A DNA stretch of 40,466 nucleotides. Origin: Betaproteobacteria bacterium RIFCSPLOWO2_02_FULL_68_150 (GTDB lineage Bacteria; Pseudomonadota; Gammaproteobacteria; Burkholderiales; SG8-39). The notes beneath the pieces were generated by a model. That model was given only the letters and a program-made list of their open reading frames with translations. It was not told the origin of the DNA and ran no database searches. Location of the stretch: contig MERE01000101.1 in NCBI GenBank assembly GCA_001771975.1, positions 1-40,466 on the forward strand. Reading direction: 5' to 3'. Positions within the stretch are counted from its first letter, which is position 1. Each line of letters opens with the position of its first letter. This document shows positions 25,721-36,487 of the stretch, in pieces. A program made the position numbers and the translations under genes.

Positions 25721-27031
25721 ATGCGCATCGTCCGATTTCTCCTCGCCGCACTCATTGCACTGGCCGCGACCGCGCCCGTGCAGAGCGCGCATGCGCAGGC
25801 GCCGTACACGCAGGCCGAGCTGGACCAGATGCTTGCCCCCATTGCCCTGTATCCGGACGCCCTGCTCTCCCAGATCCTGCTCGCCGCCACCCGGCCGCTC
25901 GAGGTGGTCGAGGCCGCCCGGTGGTCGCGCGCCAATCCGGAGCTTCAGGGCGATGAGGCGGTGCAAGCCGTGCAGCGGGAGTACTGGGATCCGAGCGTGA
26001 AATCCCTGGTTGCGTTTCCGCAGCTGCTCGCGCGCATGGACGAAAAGCTCGAGTGGACCAAGGCGCTCGGCGATGCCTTCTTCGTGCAGGAGCCGGTGGT
26101 CATGGAAACGATCCAGGAACTGCGGCGGCGCGCACGCGCGGCCGGCCATTTGCTGCCGGACGATCGGCTGCGCGTTCGCGAGGACGGGCAGGCCATCGTC
26201 ATCGAGCCCGCGGTGCCGCAAATGCTGTACGTCCCCTATTACGATCCCTGGGTCGTTTATGGCCCGTGGTGGTGGTCTGCCTACCCGCCCATCGCGTGGA
26301 CGCCCTGGCCCGGATACGTGGTTCGCAGGCCGGGCGGTCCGGCCGGCTTCTGGTGGGGGCCGGGCAGCGGAGTCTCGATCCGGTTCATGATCGGCAGCGT
26401 CGACTGGTTCCATCGTCGCGTGCGCGTTCCGGTGCATCCCGGTTATTCGCGCCCGGTGACGATTCACCGCGATCCGCCGCTGCCGCGCCGCATCGCGCCC
26501 GATTCCGTGGCGCCCGAGCCCAGGATCGAGCCGCGGGCGCCGCGCGCCGAACGGCCCTATCCGCGGCGCGATTTCCGCCCGGACGCCGCTGCGCCCGAAG
26601 CGCGCAGGATCGAGCCGCGAGCGGGCCCGGTGGTCGATCCCGCCCCGCGGTTCACGCAGCGCGCGCCGCAAACGCAGCAGCCCGCGCCCGCGACACCTGT
26701 CGCGCCGGTGCGGGTCGAACGCCCACTTCGCACCGAAGTGCCGCGCGTCCAGCGTGCACCGCAAACTCAGCCGGCGCAATCACAAGCGCAGCGCATCGAG
26801 CGCGCCCCACAGCCGCAGCCTCAGCCGCCGCAATCGCAGGTGCAGCGCATCGAACGCGCCCCGCAGCCTCAGCCGCCGCACGCCAAAGCCTCTCGGTTCC
26901 AGGCACCGCAAGCCCTGCCGCCACGCGGCGAGCCTGCGCCCAAAGCGGCGCCAGCGCGCACCGAACCCGCATCGCGCAAGAACGGGCGCGACGCGCACGA
27001 TGCTCCGCCGCGCGGCGGCGTGCGACCCTAA
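25721..27031 (+). CDS. DUF3300-family secreted protein with Pro/Gln/Arg-rich C-terminal tail
   Basis: 436 aa from ATG 25721: signal peptide, [44 protein letters not shown]...[21 protein letters not shown]; repetitive [15 protein letters not shown] tail. Confidence 0.88.
   Translation: MRIVRFLLAALIALAATAPVQSAHAQAPYTQAELDQMLAPIALYPDALLSQILLAATRPLEVVEAARWSRANPELQGDEAVQAVQREYWDPSVKSLVAFPQLLARMDEKLEWTKALGDAFFVQEPVVMETIQELRRRARAAGHLLPDDRLRVREDGQAIVIEPAVPQMLYVPYYDPWVVYGPWWWSAYPPIAWTPWPGYVVRRPGGPAGFWWGPGSGVSIRFMIGSVDWFHRRVRVPVHPGYSRPVTIHRDPPLPRRIAPDSVAPEPRIEPRAPRAERPYPRRDFRPDAAAPEARRIEPRAGPVVDPAPRFTQRAPQTQQPAPATPVAPVRVERPLRTEVPRVQRAPQTQPAQSQAQRIERAPQPQPQPPQSQVQRIERAPQPQPPHAKASRFQAPQALPPRGEPAPKAAPARTEPASRKNGRDAHDAPPRGGVRP
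26776..26879 (+). repeat. Intragenic degenerate tandem repeat encoding [16 protein letters not shown]
   Basis: GCAATCACAAGCGCAGCGCATCGAGCGCGCCCCACAGCC...(26776) repeated from 26830 as GCAATCGCAGGTGCAGCGCATCGAACGCGCCCCGCAGCC...; 54-bp offset, second unit about 6 nt shorter. Confidence 0.75.
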
Positions 27032-27075
27032 GTGCGCTACCATGCGCGCTTTTCGGCGCGCAGGGAGATTCGGCG

Positions 27076-27828
27076 ATGGACAAGGTCGCGGTAGTCACGG
27101 GTGCGGGCACGGGCATCGGCAAGGCCTCGTCGCTCGCGCTTCTCAAGGCAGGCTGGCGGGTGGTGTTCGCGGGACGTCGCGGCGACGTGCTGCACAAGGC
27201 GATCGCCGATGCGGGCGGCGACGCTGCGCGGGCGCTCGCGGTGCCCACCGATGTCGGCAACGCCGGTTCGGTGCGCCAGCTTTTCGCTGCCGTCAGGGAG
27301 CGCTGCGGCCGGCTCGACCTGCTGTTCAACAATGCCGGCATGGGCACACCCGGCAACATCAATCTCGAGGACCTGACGCTCGAGCAATGGCAGGCGGTCC
27401 TGGCGGCGAACCTGACCGGGGCGTTCCTGTGCACCCAGGAAGCGTTTCGCATCATGAAGCAGCAGGCCCCGCGAGGCGGACGCATCATCAACAACGGCTC
27501 GATTTCGGCGCACGCGCCGCGGCCCAATTCATTGCCCTATACGGCCACCAAGCACGCCATCACCGGCCTCACCAAGGCAGCGCAGCTCGACGGTCGCAAG
27601 TACGACATCGCGGTCGGGCAGATCGACATCGGCAATGCCGCGACGGAAATGACCGAGCGCATGGCCAAAGGCGTGGCGCAGGCCGATGGCAGCCTGAAGA
27701 TCGAAGCGCGCATGGACGTGCAGCACGTGGCGCAGGCGATCGTCTACATGGCGAGTCTGCCGCTCGAGTCGAACGTGCTGTTCATGACGCTCAAGGCGAC
27801 CCAGATGCCGTTCGAAGGGCGCGGCTGA
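27076..27828 (+). CDS. SDR family oxidoreductase
   Basis: 250 aa; [27 protein letters not shown] (TGxxxGIG), [17 protein letters not shown]. Confidence 0.92.
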   Translation: MDKVAVVTGAGTGIGKASSLALLKAGWRVVFAGRRGDVLHKAIADAGGDAARALAVPTDVGNAGSVRQLFAAVRERCGRLDLLFNNAGMGTPGNINLEDLTLEQWQAVLAANLTGAFLCTQEAFRIMKQQAPRGGRIINNGSISAHAPRPNSLPYTATKHAITGLTKAAQLDGRKYDIAVGQIDIGNAATEMTERMAKGVAQADGSLKIEARMDVQHVAQAIVYMASLPLESNVLFMTLKATQMPFEGRG

Positions 27829-27832
27829 GCGC

Positions 27833-28582
27833 ATGTTCGGACTCGCCGGAAAGGTGGCGATCGTCACCGGCGGCAATGGCGGCATCGGGCTGGGGATGGC
27901 GCGCGGCCTCGCCGGAGCCGGAGCGCGCGTGGTGGTCGCCGCACGCGACGCGAACAAATCGGAGGCAGCGGTGCGCGAGCTCGGCGCCGGCGCGCTGGCG
28001 ATCGCCGTCGATGTCACCGATGAGCGCTCGGTGGACGCATTGTTCCGCGACGCCGTCGCGCGGTGCGGGCGGCTCGACATCCTGGTGAACAATGCCGGCA
28101 TCAACATTCGCAAGCCGCCGCACGAGCTGTCGCTCGCCGAATGGCGCCAGGTCATCGACACCAATCTCACCAGCGCCTACCTCTGCTCGCACGCCGCGCA
28201 CCCCGCAATGAAGCGCGCCGGCGGCGGCAAGATCATCAACATCGGCTCCATGATGTCGATCTTCGGCGCGCCCTACGCGCCGGCCTATGCGGCGAGCAAG
28301 GGCGGCATCGTCCAGTTCACCAAGGCCTGCGCCGCAGCGTGGGCGCCGGACCAAATCCAGGTCAATGCCATCCTGCCCGGCTGGATCGACACCGATTTGA
28401 CGCGCAGGGCGCGCGTGCAAGTCGCCGGATTGCACGACAGCGTGCTCAGGCGAACCCCCGCCGGGCGCTGGGGCACGATCGACGATTTCCGCGGCATCGC
28501 GGTGTTTCTCGCCGGGCGCGCCTCGGACTTCATCACCGGCGCCGCGATCACGGTCGACGGCGGCTACTCGGTCCAGGGCTGA
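27833..28582 (+). CDS. SDR family oxidoreductase
   Basis: 249 aa; MFGLAGKVAIVTGGNGGIGLGMARGLAGAG, ILVNNAGINI, YAASKGGI, ITVDGGYSVQG. Confidence 0.93.
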   Translation: MFGLAGKVAIVTGGNGGIGLGMARGLAGAGARVVVAARDANKSEAAVRELGAGALAIAVDVTDERSVDALFRDAVARCGRLDILVNNAGINIRKPPHELSLAEWRQVIDTNLTSAYLCSHAAHPAMKRAGGGKIINIGSMMSIFGAPYAPAYAASKGGIVQFTKACAAAWAPDQIQVNAILPGWIDTDLTRRARVQVAGLHDSVLRRTPAGRWGTIDDFRGIAVFLAGRASDFITGAAITVDGGYSVQG

Positions 28583-28592
28583 AGCCCGCACC

Positions 28593-29360
28593 ATGGCGAC
28601 GCAGGGACGCCCACCGGTCAAGGCCTACCGCAACCGCGGTTTCCTCAACAGCAGGGAGGCGCGCGCGTTGCGCATCCTCGCCGAGTATCTCGAGCCCAAG
28701 AGCCGCTTCGAACGCCACCGCATCGACGACACCATCGTATTCATCGGCTCGGCGCGGATCCGGCCGCGCGGCGAAGCGCAGGGCGGCGTTGCCGGGATGT
28801 CCGGCTATTACGAAGCGGCGCGTGAACTCGCCTTCCGGCTCACCACCTGGTCCAAGGCGCTCGACTCGAAGGAGCGGCGCTTCGTGGTGTGCACCGGCGG
28901 CGGACCGGGAATCATGGAAGCCGCCAACCGGGGCGCCGCCGAGGCCCACGGCGTCAACGTGGGGCTCACGATTTCGATCCCGCTACCGGAATTCGAGAAC
29001 CGCTATGTGACGCGCGCGCTCGCGTTGCGCTTCCACTACTTCTTCATGCGCAAGTTCTGGTTCTACTACCCGGCCAAGGCGGTGGTCGTGTTCCCGGGCG
29101 GCTTCGGCACGCTCGACGAGCTGTTCGAGCTGCTGACGCTGGTGCAGACGCGCAAGATGACCAAGCCGATGCCGATCGTGCTCTTCGGCGACCAGTACTG
29201 GCGCCAGGTGGTCGATTTCGACGCGCTCGTGCGCCACGGCACGATCGATGCGCGCGACCTCGATCTGATGCACCGCGCCGACTCGGTAGACGATGCTTTC
29301 CACTGGCTCGTCGCGCAGCTCACCGAACACGCCCTCGGCCGGCCCGGCCCGATGCTCTAG
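28593..29360 (+). CDS. LOG family / TIGR00730-like Rossmann-fold protein
   Basis: 255 aa; [52 protein letters not shown] (PGGxGTxxE motif). Confidence 0.92.
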   Translation: MATQGRPPVKAYRNRGFLNSREARALRILAEYLEPKSRFERHRIDDTIVFIGSARIRPRGEAQGGVAGMSGYYEAARELAFRLTTWSKALDSKERRFVVCTGGGPGIMEAANRGAAEAHGVNVGLTISIPLPEFENRYVTRALALRFHYFFMRKFWFYYPAKAVVVFPGGFGTLDELFELLTLVQTRKMTKPMPIVLFGDQYWRQVVDFDALVRHGTIDARDLDLMHRADSVDDAFHWLVAQLTEHALGRPGPML

Positions 29361-30130
29361 CCCTTCAGCTTCTTCGTCGCCTCCAGGATCGGCCCGATGA
29401 CGTCCATCGGGAGCGGAAAGACGATCGTGCTCGATTTGTCGCCCGCGATCTGGGTGAGCGTCTGGAGGTACCGGAGCTGCATCGCCTCGGCGCGCTGCGA
29501 CAGCATTTTGGCGGCCTCGAGCAGCTTTTCGGAGGCCTGCAGCTCGCCCTCGGCGTGGATCACCTTGGCGCGCCGCGCGCGCTCGGCCTCGGCCTGCTGC
29601 GCGATCGCGCGCACCATGGTCTCGTTCAGGTCGACATGCTTGATCTCCACGTTGGAGACCTTGATGCCCCAGGCGTCGGTCTGCGCATCGAGCACGGTCT
29701 GGATATCGAGATTGAGCCTCTCGCGCTCGGCGAGCAGCTCGTCGAGTTCGTGCTTGCCGAGCACCGCGCGCAGCGTGGTCTGCGAGAGCTGGCTGGTCGC
29801 CTCGAGGAAGTTCGCCACCTGGATGATCGCAAGCTGCGGGTCGACGACCCGGAAATAGACCACTGCGTTCACCTTCACCGAGACGTTGTCGCGCGTGATC
29901 ACGTCCTGCGGCGGCACGTCGAACACCACGGTGCGCAGGTCGACGCGCACGTACTGCTGGATGCCCGGGATGATGATGATCAGGCCCGGGCCCTTCACGC
30001 GCTGGAAGCGCCCGAGCAGGAACACCACCGCGCGCTCGTACTCGCGCAGGATCTTGATCGACGCCGCGAGCAACGCGACCACGAGGATCAGCGCGCCGAT
30101 GCCGAAATTGAACTCGAATCCCATGTTCAT
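29357..30130 (-). CDS. SPFH/band-7 (slipin/stomatin-like) protein
   Basis: 257 aa; [68 protein letters not shown]. Confidence 0.93.
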   Translation of the reverse strand: MNMGFEFNFGIGALILVVALLAASIKILREYERAVVFLLGRFQRVKGPGLIIIIPGIQQYVRVDLRTVVFDVPPQDVITRDNVSVKVNAVVYFRVVDPQLAIIQVANFLEATSQLSQTTLRAVLGKHELDELLAERERLNLDIQTVLDAQTDAWGIKVSNVEIKHVDLNETMVRAIAQQAEAERARRAKVIHAEGELQASEKLLEAAKMLSQRAEAMQLRYLQTLTQIAGDKSSTIVFPLPMDVIGPILEATKKLKG

Positions 30131-31458
30131 CTCCCTTCGCCGTTCTCGGCAACCACGATCAGGACGAGGCGCTCCATGCCGGTGACGCGCAGCCGTGCGC
30201 CGCGCCGCACCGGCCAGCGTGAGCGCACGCGCCAGTTCTCGCCGTGCACCCGCGCCCAGCCTTCGCTCTCGAAATCCTCCAGCGCCTCACCCGCGGCGCC
30301 GACCATCTGCTCGCGCCCGCTCACGACGGGCCTGCGCCGCTGGCGCACCAGCATGCCGACGACGAAGACCAGGAACGCCGCGCTCGCTGCCGCGACCCCC
30401 CCGATCAGTGCATAGGGAATCTCGAAGCCGGGCACGTCGCTCTCGATCAGCATGATCGAACCGAGCACGAAGGCGATCAGCCCGCCGATGCCGAGCGAGC
30501 CGAACGCGGGCAGGAACGCCTCGGCGACCATGAACGCGATGCCCAGCAGGATCAGCGCGAGCCCCGCATAGTTGACCGGAAGAAGATGGAAGGCATACAT
30601 CGCCAGCAACACCGAAATCGTGCCGACCACCCCCGGCAGCACCAGCCCCGGGTTGGTGAACTCGAAGATCAGCGCGTACGCCCCGAGCAGGAGCAGCAGG
30701 TAGGCGACGCTCGGATTGGTGATCACGGAGAGCACCCGCGTGCGCCAATCGAGCGGCATTTCGATCACCTGCGCGCCGGCGGTTTGCAGTTTCGAGACCC
30801 CCTCCAGCTTGCGCAGCAGCTCGGGCACGTCGCTGGCCATCAGATCGATCACCTTGAGCTTGAGCGCCTCGTCGGCGGGCAGGCTCACCGCCTCGCGCAC
30901 GGCACGCTCGCCCCAGTCCGCGTTGCGGCCGCGCAGTTTCGCCAGGCTGCGGATGTAGGCGGCCGCGTCGTGCGTCACCTTGCGCGTCATGGTGTCGACC
31001 GGATCGGCGCTCTCGTCCTTGCGGGGCTTGTCCTTCTTCGCGCTGCCCGGCTGCGTTTGCGGCATGCCGATCGACACCGGCGAGGCCGCACCCAGGTTGG
31101 TTCCCGGCGCCATGGCGGCGAAGTGCGCGGCGTACAGGATGAACGTTCCCGCGCTGGCCGCGCGAGCGCCACCCGGGGCGACAAAAGCCGCCACCGGCAC
31201 GGGCGAGGCCAGGATATCCTTGATGATCTCGCGCATCGAACTGTCGAGTCCGCCCGGCGTGTCGATGCGCAGCACGACGAGCGCTGCCTTGTCCTGCGCC
31301 GCGCGTTTGAGCGCGCGGCGCACGAAGTCGGCACTCGCCGGGCCGATCGCGCCTTCGAGCGGCACGACCATGACCGGTGCCGGCGCGGTGGCCGCGCAAA
31401 GCGGCCATAGCAGACCGAGCAGGAGGAACCGCAGAAGCGCCATGCCACGCGCCGCCAT
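30127..31458 (-). CDS. NfeD-family membrane-bound ClpP-class serine protease
   Basis: [98 protein letters not shown]-terminal TMs and OB-like domain; 4-nt overlap with SPFH gene. Start [15 protein letters not shown] chosen over ORF-track start. Confidence 0.92.
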   Translation of the reverse strand: MAARGMALLRFLLLGLLWPLCAATAPAPVMVVPLEGAIGPASADFVRRALKRAAQDKAALVVLRIDTPGGLDSSMREIIKDILASPVPVAAFVAPGGARAASAGTFILYAAHFAAMAPGTNLGAASPVSIGMPQTQPGSAKKDKPRKDESADPVDTMTRKVTHDAAAYIRSLAKLRGRNADWGERAVREAVSLPADEALKLKVIDLMASDVPELLRKLEGVSKLQTAGAQVIEMPLDWRTRVLSVITNPSVAYLLLLLGAYALIFEFTNPGLVLPGVVGTISVLLAMYAFHLLPVNYAGLALILLGIAFMVAEAFLPAFGSLGIGGLIAFVLGSIMLIESDVPGFEIPYALIGGVAAASAAFLVFVVGMLVRQRRRPVVSGREQMVGAAGEALEDFESEGWARVHGENWRVRSRWPVRRGARLRVTGMERLVLIVVAENGEGR

Positions 31459-31588
31459 ACCCGAACTATAGTCCTGCCCCGCCGCCTTTGGGGCAGTGCG
31501 GATACTGCGCACTGGCCAGAACACCTACCTAAGTCGTAAGACCATTGACCGACAGCGATGGCGAGCGCCGCGTGGTAAAACAGCCGGC

Positions 31589-32236
31589 GTGAGAATCCTG
31601 GTCGTCGACGATTACGCACTGGTGCGCGAGGGCTTGCGCCACGCACTGCAGGCACTTGGCGACAACGTCGAGGTCGTCGAGGCGTGCGACGCCGAGGAGG
31701 CGCTGCGCCTGATCGCCGAGATCCCCGCGCTCGACCTCGTTCTGCTCGACATCGGCTTGCCGGGCATGGACGGTTTTCTCGCCCTCGACGAGATGCGCCG
31801 CGGACACAGCTCCGTGCCGATCGTGGTCCTGTCCGCGTCGGCCGAGCAGCGCGACATATCGGCTGCACTGAACATGGGCGCGATGGGATACATTCCGAAG
31901 ATGGTGCCGCGCGAGGTGATGCTGCGCGCACTGCGCCTGGTGCTGGCGGGCGGGGTCTACATTCCGCCCCAGGCGCTCGGCATGCCCGGTTTCTCCGGCG
32001 CGCCGACAGGCGGTGCTGCCGCAGCGCCGAAATCGCTCGACGAACTCGGCCTCACCGGAAGGCAAAGGCAAGTGCTCGGCCTGATCGCCCAGGGCAAGCC
32101 GAACAAGGCCATCGCGAACGAGCTGCAGATTTCCGAGCCGACGGTGAAGGCCCATGTCACCGAGATCCTGCGCGCGCTCAAGGCCTCGAGCCGCGCGCAG
32201 GCGATGGTCACGGCGCGGCGCTTCGGCCTGCGCTGA
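31589..32236 (+). CDS. NarL/LuxR-family response regulator
   Basis: 215 aa from GTG 31589: MRILVVDDYALVREGLRHALQ...LVLLDIGLPGMDGF...LGLTGRQRQVLGLIAQGKPNKAIANELQISEPTVKAHVTEIL. Confidence 0.92.
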   Translation: MRILVVDDYALVREGLRHALQALGDNVEVVEACDAEEALRLIAEIPALDLVLLDIGLPGMDGFLALDEMRRGHSSVPIVVLSASAEQRDISAALNMGAMGYIPKMVPREVMLRALRLVLAGGVYIPPQALGMPGFSGAPTGGAAAAPKSLDELGLTGRQRQVLGLIAQGKPNKAIANELQISEPTVKAHVTEILRALKASSRAQAMVTARRFGLR

Positions 32237-32315
32237 GAACGCCTGGGCGAGCGGCCAGACTCAAGGCCGGCCGCGCAAGCGGTCGAATTCCTCCGCCACC
32301 CAGCCGATGCATGGC

Positions 32316-32336
32316 CTGAAACTTACCCTGTTTCAG
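32316..32336. repeat. Inverted repeat CTGAAAC-N7-GTTTCAG between convergent genes
   Basis: Perfect 7-bp arms 32316-32322 / 32330-32336 in the gap between the regulator stop and the acyltransferase stop; possible weak bidirectional terminator, no strong T-run. Confidence 0.45.
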
Positions 32337-32911
32337 AAATTGAGACCGCGTATGTCCTGGTACAGCGCCTGCAACCGGGGAAGATCGGCAGCGTAATCGC
32401 CGCCGGGCGAAAACAGGGGAAACAGGCGAATCGCGCGTCGCGAGAAATCGAACGCGACCGGCAGCAGCGGCACGTTCGCCGCAAGCGCGATTTGATAGAA
32501 GCCGCTGCGCCACGGCGCGCCGCGCGTGCGCGTGCCTGCCGGGGCGAGCCCGAGCAATACCTGCGGCTCGCGCTCGATCATCGCCGCCGCATCGGCCACC
32601 GCTCCCTGAGGCGTATCGCGCACGACCGGCACGCCGCCCAGCCAGCGCATGAGCCAGCCGAGCCACGGATTGAACAGGGTGTGCTTGCCGAGAAAGCGCA
32701 CCCGCAGCCCGAGCGCGAACACCGCCGCGATGCCGACGAAGAAGTCCCAGTTTGAGGTGTGCGGCGCGACGATCGCGATCATCTTCCTCTGGTCGGGAAT
32801 CTCGCCCTCGATGCGCCAGTCCGCCGCCGCGAGCAGCGAGCGGCCGAGCCAGCGCGTCAGCGTGTTGCCGCGGCGCGGCAGGTTCGGCGGCAGTTCCGGA
32901 ACCCGCGCCAT
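32333..32911 (-). CDS. Lysophospholipid acyltransferase family protein
   Basis: MARVPELPPNLPRRGNTLTRWLGRSLLAAADWRIEGEIPDQRKMIAIVAPHTSNWDFFVGIAAVFALGLRVRFLGKHTLFNPWLGWLMRWLGGVPVVRD; HTSNWDF (HX4D). Confidence 0.9.
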   Translation of the reverse strand: MARVPELPPNLPRRGNTLTRWLGRSLLAAADWRIEGEIPDQRKMIAIVAPHTSNWDFFVGIAAVFALGLRVRFLGKHTLFNPWLGWLMRWLGGVPVVRDTPQGAVADAAAMIEREPQVLLGLAPAGTRTRGAPWRSGFYQIALAANVPLLPVAFDFSRRAIRLFPLFSPGGDYAADLPRLQALYQDIRGLNF

Positions 32912-32918
32912 CGCCCCG

Positions 32919-34583
32919 CTACACCTTGAGCGGCCGGAAGCGGATGCGCCTGGGCCGCGCCGCCTCCTCGCCGAGGCGCTTGACCTTGTCGGCCTCGTAC
33001 TCGTGATAGTTGCCGGCGAAGAACACCGCCTGCGAGTCGCCCTCGAAAGCAAGGATGTGGGTCGCGATGCGATCGAGGAACCAGCGGTCGTGCGAGATGA
33101 CGAGCACGCAGCCGGCGTATTCGAGCAATGCCTCCTCGAGCGCGCGCAGCGTCTCGACGTCGAGGTCGTTCGAGGGTTCGTCTAGCAGCAGCACGTTGGC
33201 GCCGGAAGCGAGCATCTTGGCGAGGTGCAGGCGGCCGCGTTCCCCGCCCGAGAGCTGGCCCACCAGCTTCTGCTGGTCGGCGCCGCGGAAATTGAAGCGC
33301 GCCAGATACACCCGCGACGGCATGCGGAACGTGCCGACCGCGATCTCATCCTGGCCGCCGGAGACATCTTCCCACACGCTCTTGTCCGCGATGAGCGCGT
33401 CGCGCGACTGATCGACGTGCGCCAGCTTCACCGTTTTGCCGACGCGGATCTCGCCGGAGTCGGGCTTCTCCTTGCCGGTGATCATGCGGAACAGGGTCGA
33501 CTTGCCGGCACCGTTCGGCCCGATGATGCCGACGATCGCGCCGGGCGGCACCGCGAACGAGAGCTGGTCGATCAGCAGGCGCTCGCCGTAGCCCTTGGAG
33601 ACGTTGCTGAACTCGATCACCTCGTTGCCGAGGCGCTCGGCGACCGGGATGAAGATCTCCTGGGTCTCGTTGCGCGCCTGGTGTTCCTGCGACGACAGTT
33701 CCTCGAAGCGCGCCAGGCGCGCCTTCGACTTCGCCTGCCGGCCCTTGGGATTCTGGCGCACCCATTCCAGTTCCGCCTGCATCGACCGGATGCGCGCCGC
33801 CTCCTGGCTGGCCTCGACTTCGAGGCGCTTTTCCTTCTGCTCCAGCCACGAGGAATAGTTGCCTTGCCACGGAATTCCATGGCCGCGGTCGAGCTCGAGT
33901 ATCCAGCCGGCGGCGTTGTCGAGGAAATAGCGATCGTGCGTGACCGCGACCACTGTACCGGGAAAGCGCTGCAGGTACTGCTCGAGCCATTCGACGCTTT
34001 CGGCGTCGAGGTGGTTGGTGGGTTCGTCGAGCAGCAGCAGGTCGGGCTTGGACAGCAGCAGCCGGCAAAGCGCCACGCGCCGCTTTTCTCCGCCCGAAAG
34101 CTGCGCGACTTTCTGCTCCCAAGGCGGCAAGCGCAACGCATCGGCCGCGATCTCAAGCTGGTGCCCGACATCGCTGCCGCCCGCGCTGATCACTGCCTCG
34201 AGCCGCGCCTGCTCTTCGGCCAACTGGTCGAAATCCGCGTCGGGCTCCGAATATGCGGCGTAGACCTCGTCGAGCCGCTTTTTTGCCAGTGCGGTCTCGC
34301 CCAGGCCCTCCTCTACGCACTCGCGCACGGTGCGCGCCGGATCGAGCTGCGGCTCCTGCGGCAGATGGCCGACGCGGATCCCCGGCATGCGGATCACTTC
34401 GCCTTCGTAATTGTCGTCCTCGCCCGCCATGATGCGCAGCAGCGTCGACTTGCCCGAGCCGTTGAGACCCAGCACGCCGATCTTGGCGCCCGGGAAAAAA
34501 TTGAGCGAGATGTTCTTGAGGATGTTGCGCTGGGGCGGCACTTTCTTGCTCACCCGGCGCATCGTGTAGACGTATTTGGCCAT
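32919..34583 (-). CDS. ettA: Energy-dependent translational throttle protein EttA (ABC-F ATPase)
   Basis: 554 aa from MAKYVYTMRRVSKKVPPQRNILKNISLNFFPGAKIGVLGLNGSGKSTLLRIMAGEDDNYEGEV; two ABC cassettes, LSGGEKRRVALCRLLLSKPDLLLLDEPTNHLDAESVEWLEQYL. Confidence 0.96.
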   Translation of the reverse strand: MAKYVYTMRRVSKKVPPQRNILKNISLNFFPGAKIGVLGLNGSGKSTLLRIMAGEDDNYEGEVIRMPGIRVGHLPQEPQLDPARTVRECVEEGLGETALAKKRLDEVYAAYSEPDADFDQLAEEQARLEAVISAGGSDVGHQLEIAADALRLPPWEQKVAQLSGGEKRRVALCRLLLSKPDLLLLDEPTNHLDAESVEWLEQYLQRFPGTVVAVTHDRYFLDNAAGWILELDRGHGIPWQGNYSSWLEQKEKRLEVEASQEAARIRSMQAELEWVRQNPKGRQAKSKARLARFEELSSQEHQARNETQEIFIPVAERLGNEVIEFSNVSKGYGERLLIDQLSFAVPPGAIVGIIGPNGAGKSTLFRMITGKEKPDSGEIRVGKTVKLAHVDQSRDALIADKSVWEDVSGGQDEIAVGTFRMPSRVYLARFNFRGADQQKLVGQLSGGERGRLHLAKMLASGANVLLLDEPSNDLDVETLRALEEALLEYAGCVLVISHDRWFLDRIATHILAFEGDSQAVFFAGNYHEYEADKVKRLGEEAARPRRIRFRPLKV

Positions 34584-34598
34584 GTTTACCCAGCGCAT

Positions 34599-34628
34599 AA
34601 AAAGGGCGCCAGATTACAGGATGCGCCC
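34599..34628 (-). terminator. Intrinsic terminator downstream of 34644..35192 (minus strand)
   Basis: Minus-strand reading GGGCGC-ATCCTGTAATCTG-GCGCCC-TTTTT; sits between that gene and ettA. Confidence 0.75.
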
Positions 34629-34643
34629 GCGCGCGGGTACCGT

Positions 34644-35192
34644 TCAGCCGCGCGGCAGCAGGAATGCGAACACCGCCCCGAGAGTTCTCAGCAGGGTCAG
34701 CGTGCGCGGATCCCCCTGGCGCACCTTTGCGGCCGCTTCGACCCGGATTTCGGATGCGCGCAGCGCACCGGCGTCCTCTGGCGCGCAGAATAGACACTGA
34801 AGGTGAAAATCCACCACGGTGTTGCGCGGCAACGGGCGGATCTCGTAGACCAGGGCTTGCGCCACTTCCCGGTGAGCGATTACGGGATCCGGCCGGCGTT
34901 CGGTGCTGGCGCGAATGTCGAATACCCGCGTGCTGATCATCCAGCGCGAAGCCGCGGCCGGCAGGTGAAGGAGGACCACGTCCTGCTCGACGTTTCCAGT
35001 ATTCCCCACCGACACGCGCATCCAGGCCGCGCAGCCGCGCCCCGCGGGCGCATCGAAGCAGCCGAACTCGGTCAGCTCGCTCGAATAAAGCACTTCACGC
35101 GCCGGGATGAGCAGCGCCGCCACGCCGAGCGCGCAACCGACCGCGGCGGCGGCAATGCCCAACGCGACGCTCCTGTCCCGGCCCCAGCTCAC
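34644..35192 (-). CDS. Uncharacterised membrane-anchored protein
   Basis: 182 aa; N-terminal TM SVALGIAAAAVGCALGVAALLIPAREVLYSSELTEFGCFDAPAGRGCAAWMRVSVGNTGNVEQDVVLLHLP; C-terminal TM. Confidence 0.75.
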   Translation of the reverse strand: MSWGRDRSVALGIAAAAVGCALGVAALLIPAREVLYSSELTEFGCFDAPAGRGCAAWMRVSVGNTGNVEQDVVLLHLPAAASRWMISTRVFDIRASTERRPDPVIAHREVAQALVYEIRPLPRNTVVDFHLQCLFCAPEDAGALRASEIRVEAAAKVRQGDPRTLTLLRTLGAVFAFLLPRG

Positions 35193-35236
35193 GCCGGAGA
35201 GGTTACCTCAGGCGCCAGGCTTTCAGCCGGGGCGCC

Positions 35237-36487
35237 TCAGCCCGACGCCAGGCTGATGACGAAGCAGCATGCGGCGCGATCGTCCCCGACGCAGGTGGCG
35301 TCGCCGCCGTGCCGTCGCGCGATCTGGCGCACCAGCGCCAGCCCGAGGCCGGCGCCCTGGCCGGACCCGGGGCGGCGGTAGAACGGTTCGAACACGCGCT
35401 CGCGCTCGTCCTGCGGGATCCCGGCGCCGTGATCGCAGACCCGGATCTCGGCACCGCGCCCCGAATCCGCGACCCGTAGCTCGATCGGTGGCCTGCCGTG
35501 GCGCTGCGCGTTCTCGAGCAGATTGCGCACCAGCCGGCGCAGCAATCTCGGGTCGCCGCGCACCGTCACCGCCTGCCCGTCGAGCTCGGCCCCCTCGTAG
35601 CGCACGCACTCCTCGGCAGCGAGCGCCAGCAGATCGACCGGCTCGGCGGCTTCCAGCCCCTTCACCGCGTCGAGCCGGCTCGCGAGCAGAATCTCCTCGA
35701 TGAGCGCGTCCAGCTCGGCGATGTCCTGCTCGAGCTCCGCCTTGCGGCGCGGCTCGGCGCCCTGTTTCATCAGCTCGATCGCCATGCGGATGCGCGCCAG
35801 CGGCGTACGCAGTTCATGCGAGGCATTCGCCAGCAGGTTGCGGTGCGCGCCGACCAGCTGCTCGATGCGCGCTGCGGCGTCGTTGAAGCTCATCGCGAGC
35901 CGCGCCACCTCGTCGCGGCCCTCGACCTTGACGCGCGCCGCCAGATCGCCCGCGCCCAGCGCTTGCACGCCGCCGCGCAGATCCTCCAGCCGCCGCGTGA
36001 TGCGTCGCACCACGGGATAGGCGCCGACGCCGACCGCAAGCACGAGCAGCGCGAGGACCCATAACGGCCCCGGCCGGCGCGTGCGCCAGAAATAGTCGCG
36101 CGGAACGCGCGCGATCAGCCAGCGACCGTCGGCGAGCTGCACGCTCCATGCGGGCGGCCCGCCGTGACGGTAGATGCGTCCGCTATGGCTGCGCTCGGTC
36201 TCCGGCGGCGGCAACGGCCGGCCCGCCTGCGCGATCAGCGAGCGATCGGCGCCGTAGAGCGCCACATCGCCGCGCAGGCGTGCCGCGAGCCGGTCCACCG
36301 CCTCGCGCTGTGCCGCGGCTGGCGCGCCCGTCTCCGGCAGGCCCTGTCCCGCCTCGGCGACGACCTCTGCCGGATGGCGCGGTGCCATCTGATCGAGGTA
36401 AATCCACCACAGCGCTCCGGCGACCGAGGCGAACACCAGAAGGCTCGCCACGACGGTGAAATAGACCTGCAGGTACAGGCGCCTCAT
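35237..36487 (-). CDS. Sensor histidine kinase (RstB/CpxA-like)
   Basis: 416 aa; two TMs, HAMP, H-box LLANASHELRTPLARIRMAIELMK, N/G boxes RNLLENAQRHGRPPI, VCDHGAGIPQDERERVFEPFYR, GAGLGLALVRQIARRHGG. Confidence 0.94.
   Translation of the reverse strand: MRRLYLQVYFTVVASLLVFASVAGALWWIYLDQMAPRHPAEVVAEAGQGLPETGAPAAAQREAVDRLAARLRGDVALYGADRSLIAQAGRPLPPPETERSHSGRIYRHGGPPAWSVQLADGRWLIARVPRDYFWRTRRPGPLWVLALLVLAVGVGAYPVVRRITRRLEDLRGGVQALGAGDLAARVKVEGRDEVARLAMSFNDAAARIEQLVGAHRNLLANASHELRTPLARIRMAIELMKQGAEPRRKAELEQDIAELDALIEEILLASRLDAVKGLEAAEPVDLLALAAEECVRYEGAELDGQAVTVRGDPRLLRRLVRNLLENAQRHGRPPIELRVADSGRGAEIRVCDHGAGIPQDERERVFEPFYRRPGSGQGAGLGLALVRQIARRHGGDATCVGDDRAACCFVISLASG

Noticed and set aside
26776-26879. 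Possible CRISPR-like direct repeats
   Set aside because: Tandem, coding, no spacers; part of the Pro/Gln-rich protein tail.
29357-31458. SPFH + NfeD pair
   Set aside because: Well-known, widely conserved operon pairing; annotated but not a finding.
30244-34793. Large plus-strand ORFs opposite NfeD (30244..31410) and EttA (33225..34793)
   Set aside because: Antisense to unambiguous coding sequences.
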